DNA from: Adenanthera pavonina
Lineage: Eukaryota; Streptophyta; Magnoliopsida; Fabales; Fabaceae
Direction: 5' to 3'
Assembly: GCA_026686845.1 (NCBI GenBank)
Contig: JAIVEN010000014.1
Location: 33,378,001-33,442,000, forward strand
Length of the DNA: 64,000 nt
This document shows, in pieces, positions 37,260 through 47,246 of this stretch. Position numbers and translations under genes: made by a program. Position 1 is the stretch's first letter. The number at the start of each line of letters is the position of its first letter. Below the pieces are notes generated by a model, which made no database searches, had not been told where the DNA came from, and was given only the letters and a program-made list of their open reading frames with translations.

Positions 37260-39047
37260 TTTTAGGTACCCAAATTTGCTTGGGTCTTTTTTTGTCAGTA
37301 GTCTTTTCCCTAGATACAGATGTATCTTTGGGAACCTATTTAACCTTCCTGTCAAGTCCATTTTTCTTTAAAGCACATGAACTAGAAATATGTCCCTTCT
37401 TGTTACAAAAATGACAAGTGGTGACAGGACTGTTGAATTGAGATGTAGGAAGAAAATAATGCAGATAATATTTTTATTTTACATGCCTTGGTTGATCATA
37501 AGATTCAATGTGCCGTGAAATATGTTCTTTCTTTCTATTATCACTAGCATGCACAAAATGTCTCATATATACATTTTGATTCTTTTTCTTAATCTTTTCT
37601 TTGACAGCACAAGGATCATAGCAAAGTCTAGCCTTTTCCGGTGATATTCTTTGGCTTCCCATTAAAGCAAACAACATATATTTACCTTTAGTAAGCCTAG
37701 ACATGCTCCTTACTAGATAGTCATTGGTTTGCTTTAATTCAATGCATGATTTATAGCAAGCAGATTCAGCAATAGGCAGAGAAGCAATTTCAAAGATGTT
37801 GCCTTGAGATTATAGTTTGTTAATCTTTTTCTTAGCTTGCTTCAATTCTTTGGCAACCTTAACAAACTCATCATACAACTCATGAAATGCATCCAATAAT
37901 TTAGAATAGAAAGGTTCATATTCATATACCTCATCTTCTTGATCATTGTTGCATGGGATTTTAGCTTCTTCGGAGGCAAGTACCATCAGATAGATGTTGG
38001 CAATTTCATCTTCATCATCTTCTTCCTCATCTGAGCTGTTGCCCCATATTGATGAGATGTATGCTCTTTTCTTCTTGCCTTTATCTGCAGCTTTCTTTTC
38101 TTTCTCTTGCTTCTTGAGGAATTGTGGACAATCTCATTTGATATGTCTCTACTTTTTACACTCGCAGCAAGTGACATGTTCTTTTACTTCTCTCTTGCTA
38201 TCTCTAGCTACTCCTTTCTTGAAGATTTTCTTGTTTCTCTTCTTATTGTAGAATCTTCCAAATCTTCTGACCATCATAACTAGAGTTTCTTCATCTAGCT
38301 TATCTCCATAGTCAGATTCTTCTTCTTTCTCCTTAGTAACTTTCAGAGCAAGACCTTTCTTCTTTCTGTCTTCCTGCCTCCTTGAGAGCCTTCATTTTTC
38401 CTTTATACTCCTCGAGGCTATCAAAAAGAGTTGTGATAGAGGCCATCGATTCTCCTTTGGCTTCCTCTATTGCTGTTACTTTGGGTTGTCATTCCAGAGA
38501 GAGAGCTCTGAGAATCTTTCTAACCTTTTCTGTCCGAGTGTACTCCTTTCCCAGACTCTTCAGTTGATTTATAATAAGGGTAAATCTCTTTTGTAGCTCT
38601 TTTACACTTTCTCCTTCTGCCATTCTGAAGCTTTCGTATTCACCTATGCAGGTGTTCAATTTGTTTTCTCTAACTCCAATTGTTCCTTCATGAGCAATTT
38701 GCAATGTGTCCCACATTTCCGTGGCAATGGAGCATTATGAGACCCTATAGAATTTGTCTTGATTCAAAGCACTGACTAGGCAATGTTTTGTCTTGAAGTT
38801 CAGCAAGACTCTTCTTTTATCTTCCTCATTCCATTCATTTTTTGCCTTCTCTGTATACTTCCCATCATCTTGCAATACCATTGGGACAAAATCTCCTTTT
38901 TTGGATGACGGACCAGATGTCCAGACCAATGGACTAGGGATAGATTTGCATCCTCATCTTCTAGTAACCATAGTATTTTCTACTGAAGCCAGGTGGTCTA
39001 TTTGTGTTGTTTCCCTTTGGTAGTATGCTTTCTTCAAAGCCAATCAT
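37260..39047 (-). pseudogene. gag of element B, broken
   Basis: Starts MIGFEESILPKGNN at 39047. UBN2-type core with ENKLNTCIGEYESFRM and KELQKRFTLIINQLKSLGKE (38489-38716). The first knuckle near 38160 has two stops within it. The second is intact, CHFCNKKGHISSSC (about 37375-37416). Multiple stops and frame shifts occur. Confidence 0.8.
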
Positions 39048-39088
39048 TGTAATTCCCAGACTGTAAAATCCTTTGATTGGGAATCTGG

Positions 39089-39100
39089 GCTCTGATACCA
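39089..39100 (-). other. Primer binding site of element B (tRNA-iMet)
   Basis: Minus strand TGGTATCAGAGC, two bases from the 5' LTR end at 39103. This fixes the element's polarity. Confidence 0.95.
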
Positions 39101-39102
39101 CT

Positions 39103-40761
39103 TGTTAGATAAGCTAGCTTCCCAAGAGGGGGGTGAATTGGAAAGATTAAAAATTTTTTTGCAAAACATCAAGAAAGTGAAGAAAGCAAAATATGATGGT
39201 AAAATAGAGTATAAATAAATAAACAGTAAAAGTAGCAGTAGGGAAGAGAAGACTAAGATATTTATCCAGGTTCAGTCTCTCAACTTGACCTACGTCCAGC
39301 CCCTAAGTCACCACTTGAGATTTTCCACTATTCTGCAGGAATTCAGCGAGCTTCTTGCAAATGCCACAGTATAGCGTTGATGCTCTGTTTCTAGAGCTCA
39401 CACTCTCTCTTTGCACTCTCACTAAGTGCTTCCCCAATCCCTTGTGATATCCCCTCATAAGAAAATCTTTCTTCTAGATGAAGATAAGATTGTTTACAAT
39501 AAATAAACTCTCTTAATCAGAGTGTATATGAAAGTTAAAGTACAAAGAATGAAGTATGTGAGAGTAAGAGACTTTAAGTAGATGATTTGGCAGAGTTTCA
39601 GTATATACAAAGTTTTTTGTTACCCATAACTTCAAATGAAGTTCTATTTATAGATTTCCATCCCAACTATACGTTAGAGACAAGATCTAGCCGTTAGAGA
39701 TGTTACCCAACGGTTACTCTGAGAAACTATCCGTTTACCAACCGCATTTAATGCTTCTGACACTCAAAGTTCGAATTTCAGTCGGTCAACAGTCGAATTT
39801 CGCAGAAACCGAAAGCTACAGCCTTTAACGTTGAACTCCCAAAGTTCGTCTGTTATGAAGCAAAATTTGAATTTTTCATCTTTAGAAAATGATTCTATGT
39901 TGGAACATATGAATTTTCATGTTGAAAGTCTTTCTGTTAAGTGTGAACAGTAATTTTATTTTGCTACAGTATCTTCGAAATTTGAATTTTGGAACCCAAA
40001 ATTTGTCTGATAGTAGCTGGTTTAATAAGGCATAGTAGTTCATCTTATTTAAAATTTGAATTTTCAAAGGACAAAGTTCGTCTGTCAGAGAGACCTCTTT
40101 TCAGACTTACTTCAAAGTTCAAATTTATGAATACTGTCATTCGTATGCCAACATATCATTATAACAGACTCACAAGCTTTGTTTCTGAAATTGAAATTTT
40201 CATGTTCAAAGTTCGTCTGTCAGTGAGCAATTTTGAAGCCCCATCTAAACTTGGTTTCAGATTTACTTTGATATATTCCCAGACGAATTTTTCAATTTTC
40301 ATAAGTTGCATTTTATCTGAAATTCGAATTTTCAAAAGCCAAAGCTCATCTGTCAGAGAAAGCTCTTTTCAGACACGTATCAAAATTCGAATTTCTCAAG
40401 TCAAAATTCTTCTGTCAGAGAAGTCTCTTTTCAGACTTGTTCATTTTCAATACAAAATTCGAATTTCCAAAGCCAAAGTTCGAATTTTCAAAACAGCAGA
40501 TCAGTATAAACCTTTCAAACTTCTTCTGTTGATGGGTGTTTTTCAAATATTCCATGAATTACCATAGAATCAAGGTTTTAAAACATCTTTTCACCAAATC
40601 AAAATCTTTTACTCAAATTAAAACATTACTAAACATTATACATCTATTCTTGCACTGATTTTTCTAGAATTCCTTCACTTGAAACCTTTTGTGCTCCTTT
40701 GATATCTTTATTCCAAGCTCTTGAAGGTTGCTTTGGAATCATCAAAACACTTGATTCAACA
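39103..40761 (-). repeat. 5' LTR of element B
   Basis: 1659 bp; plus-strand ends TGTTAGATAAGC and TTGATTCAACA. It keeps more CpG-containing motifs than the 3' copy, for example GTTCGAATTTCAG near 39768 where the 3' LTR has GTTTGAATTTCAG. TATA-like TCTATTTATAGA near 39642 and two full matches to the MSA consensus at 39689-39698 and 39706-39715. Confidence 0.9.
39689..39715 (-). promoter_or_regulatory. Two MSA-like elements in inverted orientation
   Basis: TCTAACGGCT on the minus strand (39689-39698) and CCCAACGGTT on the plus strand (39706-39715). Both fit YCYAACGGYY, the plant M-phase-specific activator bound by three-repeat MYB proteins. They lie about 40-70 bp upstream of the TATA-like box in transcription direction. 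Function inferred only from the match. Confidence 0.4.
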
Positions 40762-41177
40762 CTAGACATCATTAAACAATTGATCAAGCTACTGGTTTCA
40801 GTCATTATACATGGAACTCCCATGAAACCCTAGAAACACTTAATTGTCCAATTTATTTATCTTAGCCTATATCATGAAGCACATACTTGTTCTTAAGGCT
40901 TTTTGCCATAGGGAATCCATTTTTGGCATCAAAACAATGAAATCTCACTCTAAGATGACCTTTTACATTGACCAAAATTCTACTCCTAGGAAGAAAATTG
41001 ATTTTTCGATAAACTTGTTTCAAATCATACCTAACTTGCTTTGTTTTACAAAACCTCACACTTTCTTATGCTTTTATAGTTTTAAAACATCACTCTTTGC
41101 TCAAACCATGTCTTGAATGATAATTTATGGAGGTTGGGGAAGGAAATAACTTCATGAAAACTAGGCCATACTATGAG
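40762..41177 (-). repeat. Long LTR family R, old copy R0, segment 4
   Basis: Resumes R0 after element B. GGAATCCATTTTTGGCATCAA near 40912 aligns with R2 near 14365. The later CACTCTTTGCTC region aligns with R2 around 14530. Cut off at about 41178 by LTR fragments of element C. Confidence 0.55.
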
Positions 41178-41664
41178 GTTTGGCTGGTCACCCAAGAAAG
41201 GAGGTGAATTGGGTGATGCAAGATTTTTTGCCCTTTTTGAAGCACAGGCCACTTTCACCAAGAGAAGCAGTAAAATAGAGATGAACAAAGGGTGATAAGA
41301 GTGAGAGTGTTCGAGAAGACATTAAGAGATTTGCCCTTACTCTTGAGTGAAAAAAGTGAGAGTGTTTTGTTCAGCTTAAAGCTCGAGGTAGGGTTGTACT
41401 GCGATTTTTGCAAGTACCCATTCAAATCTTGCAAGATATAGTGGAGAAATCTCCAGTTGTGGCTTAGGGACTGGACATAGGTTAAGTGGAGTAGACCGAA
41501 CTAGGATAAATCTCTGTGTTCTCTTCTCATTTACTTTACAACTGTTCCTTTTATTATATACTATGTTTTTTAGCAACTTTTATTATCACCACTATATTTC
41601 AATTTTGTAGAAAAATTTAAACTTCCTAATTCACCCCTCTCTTGCGAAGCTAGCTAACCTAACA
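41178..41664 (+). repeat. LTR remnants of element C, two opposed fragments
   Basis: The first part (about 41178-41337) reads like the minus-oriented inner LTR end (GGCTGGTCACCCAAGAAAGG, then GGTGAATTGGG). From about 41338 the sequence is plus-oriented LTR matching D in reverse complement (TTACTCTTGAGTGA, then CAAATCTTGCAAG), ending CTAACCTAACA at 41664. The change of polarity marks a rearrangement. Confidence 0.6.
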
Positions 41665-41666
41665 AG

Positions 41667-41678
41667 TGGTATCAAAGT
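41667..41678 (+). other. Decayed primer binding site of element C
   Basis: TGGTATCAAAGT, 10 of 12 matching the TGGTATCAGAGC of A's relatives, two bases after the LTR end. Confidence 0.75.
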
Positions 41679-41719
41679 CCGGACTCCCAATTGAAGGATC
41701 TAACAATCTGGAAGAATAC

Positions 41720-42800
41720 ATGGCTGGCTTTGGTGAAAGTATTCTTCCTAAAAGAAACAACACCAACAGACCTTTTGGCTTCAGTGGAGAGCATTATGAA
41801 TACTAGAAAATGAGGTTGCAAATCTATCTCTAGTCCATTAATTTAGATATTTGGTCGATCATTCAAAAGGGAGACTTCATCTTAATGAAACTGCAAGATG
41901 ATAGGAAGTACAAATAGAAAGCAGAAGAGGAGTGGAATGATGAGGATAAAAGAAGGGTCTTACTCAACTATAAAGTTAAGCACTACTGGTCAGTGTCATC
42001 AGCCAAAACAAATTCTATAGGGTGTCTTAATGTACAACAACCAAAGGTATATGGGACACTTTGGAGATTGCTCATGAAGGAACAACCGTGGTGAGACAAA
42101 ATAAATTAAATACGTGCATAAGTGAATATGAAAGCTTCAAGACAAAGGAAGGTGAAAACATTAAGGATCTACAGAAGAGATTCACTCTCATTGTGAATCA
42201 ACTGAAGAGCCTAGGAAAGGAATACACTCAATCTACAAAAGTCAAAAAAATTGTTAGAGCCTGGCCCATTGAATGGCAACTAAAGGTGACAGCAATAGAA
42301 GAAGCTAGAGGGGAATCAATGACATCTGTCGCAGCCCTCTTTGGAAGGCTTGAAGAATATGAAGGGAAGTTGAAAGCCCTTAAAGAATCTTCTCCTCTTG
42401 ACAAGAAACAGAAAAGCCTGGCTCTCAAAGTAGAGTTGGAAGATGATGAAGAAGATACTGAGCTAGATGAAGAAACAATGGCTATGCTGGTGAGAAGATT
42501 TGATAAAATGTATGTAAAGAAGAAATTCAGAAGATTTGCAAAGAAAGATGGAGCCACCAGCAGTAAGAAAGAAAACAAAGAATTCATCATATGTTATGAA
42601 TGCAAGAAACCTAAACATATCAAATAGGAATGTCCTCTGCTAAACAAGAAACAAGGAAAGGACAAGAAGGCTGACAAAGGGAAAGAGGTGAAAGCTTTCG
42701 TATCCTCTATCTGGGGAGATAGTTCAAATGAAGATGAAGTAGCAGAAGATGATGAAATTTCCTATCTATGCCTAATGGCTCAAGAGATTGCAGAGAAGAA
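41720..42800 (+). pseudogene. gag fragment of Sirevirus-like element C
   Basis: Plus strand, start MAGFGESILPKRNN at 41720. Early stops (for example EHYEY-stop, a Trp codon changed to TAG). A long clean part at 42061-42627 has ENIKDLQKRFTLIVNQLK and an acidic linker. The zinc knuckle CYECKKPKHIK is followed by a stop and then ECPLLNKKQGK. Coding similarity ends at about 42796 (LMAQEIAEKK), where it is fused to the LTR of element D. It is the only Sirevirus-type coding sequence on the plus strand. Confidence 0.85.
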
Positions 42801-43576
42801 GAGCTATGAGTTCTGTAACATAGGTTATGCGAATAATCTCCCTAGGTTATGCGGATAATCTCCCTGGGTTATGCGGATAACATTTTAATAGAGAAGAGTT
42901 CAAGTGCTCTGTGACACACATTATTCAAACAACCTCCCTAGGTTATACAAATAATGGGCTGTACAATACCACTTGCCTTCACTATTCACTTCCTTATGTG
43001 AATAAGGTACCTACTTTATCAGGATAACCATCTGAATAGACTTGAGAACTTGATCCCCAAGCTGTGTTATGCGGATAACCTCAATCCCTTTTCATGAAAT
43101 TGAAGAATGGACTTTGGAAAAGTTTTGAGATTGAGTCTTTATCCCAATAACCTTCAATGTTATACGTATAAGGTAAAATATTTTCTTAAAAACAGGGTAA
43201 ACACTTAGAAAAATCTTTGAAATTGAGACCTTATTCCCGTATGCTAAAACAAATTCATGAAAACCAATTGAACACTTAGAGTCATTTTGTCATTTTGAAA
43301 TTAAAGTTTTATCCTCATAAGATAGCTCTTTTAATGAAAATCATTTTCAAATCATCAGCTAATCATTAATTATTTAATTAGTTATCTCATTTAATATTGG
43401 GTTAATTGAAATTGAAAGTTCAACTACCTTATTTTACAAATAATTTCTTAAGGGAAGTGAAACAGCTCTTCAATCTTCAGGAAACTCTAACTTTGTTCTT
43501 CATTTCACTTATGTTCCTTTGATATCGGATCCCCAAACTCATTTGTTTTAGAATCATCAAAACATCTGAATAAACA
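42797..43576 (-). repeat. Truncated 3' LTR of element D
   Basis: Matches the 5' LTR from about 58003 to 58809; the outer half is missing. Contains GGTTATGCGAATAATC, TTATGCGGATAA and related words (42830-43160). Ends CTGAATAAACA at 43576. Confidence 0.85.
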
Positions 43577-43652
43577 TTCTCCCCCTTTTTGATGATGACA
43601 AAACAACTTAAACTCATTATTAGTACTTAGGTTTGCATAAAGCTCCCCCTCA
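43577..43652 (-). promoter_or_regulatory. Polypurine tracts of element D
   Basis: Minus-strand AAAAAGGGGGAGAA touching the LTR (43577-43590), with CATCATC upstream, and a second GAGGGGGAGC tract near 43645. Confidence 0.8.
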
Positions 43653-43855
43653 CTATGTGCATAGTTTAAATAAAGTGAAATAATTTAGTGCATATTTTCA
43701 AAACATAGAATGCTGAGAAGAAGTGAAGTTCACAGAAAAAGAATACCAAGGATAAATAAGGTTCATAGAAAAAAATTCATTGTATTATAAGTATTCATTA
43801 CAAGTATAGAAGTAAAAGCATGGCAAAAAAGACAGTAAAATAAAGTTGAGAATCA

Positions 43856-46002
43856 GGTTAAGTCTCATTCTCATTAGATTTCTTCTTGGAAGGAATGGAC
43901 TTGTTTTTCTTAGATTTCCTCTTTTTCTTCACCCCTTTTTCTTTCTTTTCTTCCTTCTCTTCTTTTTCCTTATCCTTTTCTTTCTCTTCTTTCTCCCCCT
44001 TTTTGTCATCAGCAACAGGGGGAATTTGAGCAACACCAGTATCCATCCTAGCAATGTCCTAACCAAGCTTGGTCTTTTATTCCCTAATTCTTTGAAGTCT
44101 TTCATCCAAAGAAAGAGGAAGGATGGAGGGTTGGGTTAGAATAGTGGACACTGGGATTGGCCGAAGTGGCATACTTGCAGTAGCAGGAGGAACAGAAGGA
44201 AACACAGGAATGTACTGTATATCAGGCATTACAGGTGGAGGTGAGACTATGGGAAAAGGTGTAGGAGAATGATCAGAATTAGATGCAATGGTGATGATTT
44301 CCTGTACAATAGCCTCAGTAAGATAACTGATACCTTCAAAGTAGATAGGATCAGGGAGAAGAGGAAAGAGAGCATTAATCTCTTGTCTTCGGTGATGAAG
44401 ATAGATTTGGTGAATGAAATCACCTTCAGGCAAGAGAACTAAAGCTCTGCTTAGATCAAGAACAGCCTCTTCCTGAAGACCATAGTCCAGGTTAGGACTT
44501 AGGTCCTCTGATAGAGCAAGTGATTATGCAGAAGCAGTTGGTTCAGTGAATGTGGGAGGTGGTGGTTAGATTGGGGAAGAGGAAGGTTGAGGAACACCAG
44601 AAGCAAGTTGCTCAAGTAGGAGTTTCACTTCTTGGGTGAGACTTTCAATTTTAGTCTTAAATTTCTCGTGCATCTTAGCAATAAAATACCCGATATTGAT
44701 CATGTCTTCTCTATGTTCTTTTCTGGTGGCCATTACAATCTGGAACAAGTTTTGGTATAGAGTTGGTATGTTTGATGGTGTGGGGAGATCAGTAGCAAGG
44801 ATTTCATCTGGTTTGCTTAGAGTAGGGGTAGGTGTATGAGGTTCAAGATGAAAGGTTTGAGGTGGTTCAGAGGGTGTTGATGAAGAGGAGCTGGAATCAC
44901 CAACTAAAGGACTCTTTGTGGCAGATGTGGGCTCAGAATCTTCTTCAGTGTCCCTTTTCTTGTCAACCTATCTCCCATTCTGCAGACTCATTCCCATCTT
45001 CTGCAGGACTTTCTCACTAAACTCTTTTGGGAGTAGTGCAGGCCTTCTCTCAATATGTAAGATGTTATGAAACTTCAGGATCTTGGTGATAATATGCCCA
45101 AATGGTAGCTGAGAGTCCTATTTGTAGGTTCTTGCTTTCCACATTCTCTGCAAGATGATATCTACCACATTTACTGGTTTTCCCTTTATCAGTAACATCA
45201 TGACTTGGAATTCCCCTCTTGAAAGGTAATTGAAGCCCCCACTCTTGTTAAAGAACATACGTGAAACAATGTAGTGAAGAATCCTGTTCTCAACACTCAA
45301 GAGAGTTGGGGCTCTTTTCCCTTCAGAAAGTACATTTTGCCTTTGCCTGAGCAACCTTGATACAATCGTGCTCCATTTGTAATTGGCTTCTCCCTCAGTG
45401 TCTTTATTAACAACTTCATTTTCAATAGGATACTTTGAGGTCTTAATGCTCACCCTTATTCCTCCAATAGGAAAACTTAGAATTTCACATAACAAGTCAG
45501 GGTGCAGGGCAATCCATCTCTTCCTCAATTTTACTTCATACATCTTTATGTCATGGTTAATTCTCAGAGAATTATACCAAGCACGTACAACCTCCTCATC
45601 ATAATCTTCCCTCAACTCTATCAGTCCTCTATAATTCTCTAACAGCCTAGCAAAATCAAATTTGTTTCTTATAAGAAATTCTTCTATTCTCACAAAATGA
45701 GGCTTGACTACCTTACACTTTTTGAAATCAGTCTCATACGATTCTTATAAAATACTTATACCAATCAGCTCATCTGTAATTAACGCTTCCTCAGATTCAG
45801 TAGCAGAAGAACTTACTTGTGTGTCAGGCTAAGGTTCTGATTCTGGAATTTCCTTTGGCTTTGTTGTTATAGGCTTCTTCGTTGGAATACTCGGCCCAGC
45901 TTCAGCTTTTCTCTTTCCTTCACTAGGTGATTTCGAAGCAAATTTAGACTTCACATTACGCTGTGGTCATTCCCCTTGACTGCTACCCTCAGTTTTTGCC
46001 AT
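43856..46002 (-). pseudogene. ORF2 of element D, broken
   Basis: Starts MAKTEGSSQGE at 46002, ends KKKSNENET near 43858. The core at 45118-45693 has RIEEFLIRNKFDFARLL, YDEEVVRAWYNSL, ILHYIVSRMFFNKSGGFN and KGKPVNVVDIILQRM, aligning with the A and B cores although clearly diverged. Then come a Ser/Pro-rich linker, a coiled-coil-like segment (HEKFKTKIESLTQEVKLLLEQL, in two parts around 44610-44690), a Pro-rich block and an extreme Lys/Glu tail (EKEEKEKDKEKEEKEEKKEK, then KKKRKSKKNK). Stops occur at several points. Same position and plan as ORF2 of A and B. Confidence 0.75.
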
Positions 46003-46180
46003 ATCAATGATTCCAGTGATTTGGAAAGGAAAAAGAGGTTTAGAATTGGCTGAAAAAAGTTTCGAGAGTAGGAAATTGAATGGCATTTTGGAGATTTTGG
46101 GGAACTTGAGGAGTACGTTTGGAGGTTTTCAGGATAGGATTAGGTTTTCCGCACAAGGTTCTATTGAAAATTAGAGAATC

Positions 46181-46190
46181 CTATATATAG
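46181..46190 (-). promoter_or_regulatory. TATA-like box upstream of ORF2 in element D
   Basis: CTATATATAG, about 180 bp before the ORF2 ATG and immediately downstream (minus strand) of the motif array. Confidence 0.4.
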
Positions 46191-46194
46191 TCTC

Positions 46195-46745
46195 GAGGTT
46201 ATACGCATAACCTATGGAGGTTATGCAGATAAAGAGTTTTAGAAACTGTAAGCAAGGCCATGGTTTGCTAGGTTATGCGGATAAAGTCCTTAGCTTGTCT
46301 GCATAACCAACTTGAAATAGAGAGGAGAAAAGAGAAGTTATTAGGACGAGCATACCACGTTATCATGAAAAGAGGTTTCACAAAAGGCACACAAAAAGTT
46401 TTCCACAGAGCAGGTTATTTGGATAACCTTGCTATCTTATGCGAATAATGTTTTCACTTTGGGAACTTCTTCTCTAGAAGTAACGTTATGCGGATAAGTT
46501 AGACATGTTATCCTGAAATCGAAGCACACAATATGCATACAAAGGAGGAAACAAAGTAGTTTATGCGTATAAGGTAGAGACCTTATCCGAATATCGTGTT
46601 CCTCAGAGGCTTCGAGTTTCACAAAAGGTCTTATTTTCATGAAATCTTCATACTTATGCAAATAACCTCAAACACAAAGACTATCCACATCAGAAAATGA
46701 ACACATTATCTTCATAAGGCTATGGGATTATGCGGATAACCATAT
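46195..46745 (-). repeat. GGTTATGCGGATAACC-type array in the RNase H-ORF2 gap of element D
   Basis: About eleven full or half copies, for example GGTTATACGCATAACC (46198), GGTTATGCAGATAA (46219), GGTTATGCGGATAA (46271), GTTATGCGGATAAG (46485), TTATGCGTATAAGG (46561) and TTATGCGGATAACC (46728). The consensus is an inverted repeat with 6-bp arms and a 4-bp centre. The same words fill the D LTRs. Confidence 0.8.
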
Positions 46746-46963
46746 TTGAAAAGCTCATGAACACCTACTAACAAGCTAGTTATCCCTATAAGCCTCTTCT
46801 TTTCACCATATCTTTATTCTATCGTGTAGGTTACTTCTTTTCATCAGATTTTGAATGTTTCAAATCAAAAAGTACTTGCAAAACAAACTTCTAGATATTC
46901 CGATGCTTAAGTTAGTATTGTTATTGATTGGATTATAGTTTTAAGAAGGATTTCAGAGAAAAC

Positions 46964-47246
46964 TTACAACTCATTGGGATTCACCATTCCTAATTCTCTC
47001 CTGATTTTTCCATGTCTGTCTTCTGTAAGCGACTTTGTCAGGATGTCTACAAGTTGATCTTCAGTAGGAATAAACTCCAGCTTGACATTACCTCTAAAAA
47101 CATGATCTCTTATGAAGTGATGTCTTACTTCAATATGTTTTGTCCTTGAATGCATAACAGGATTCTTTGAGATGTTGATGGCACTTTGATTATCACACCT
47201 TATTGGGATTTCCTTTATTTCAATCTCAAGGTCTTCAAGTTATTGT
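46964..47246 (-). pseudogene. RNase H C-terminal part of element D
   Basis: HSRTKHIEVRHHFIRDHVFR, then VKLEFIPTEDQLVDILTKSL, to the end of pol at 46964. Interrupted upstream by S3 at 47247; RNase H resumes at 49083. Confidence 0.85.

Larger units (their letters stand above)
27066..40761 (-). mobile_element. Sirevirus-like Ty1/copia element B
   Basis: 13.7 kb including solo LTR S1, or about 11.8 kb without it. Two nearly full LTRs, PBS, gag, pol, ORF2 and polypurine tracts are all present on the minus strand. Flanks are ATAGA (27061-27065) and CTAGA (40762-40766), 4 of 5 matching. The LTRs are very similar by eye and differ mostly by transitions. It is the best preserved element of the window, yet gag, RNase H and ORF2 carry stops. 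Confidence 0.9.

Noticed and set aside
42830..43160. Regularly recurring TTATGCGGATAA words considered as a CRISPR-like array
   Set aside because: The repeats are about 16 bp with irregular spacing and lie within an LTR of a plant retrotransposon.
43846..44139. Plus-strand frame with long Phe/Leu runs, membrane-like
   Set aside because: It is the antisense of the Lys/Glu-rich tail of ORF2 in element D.
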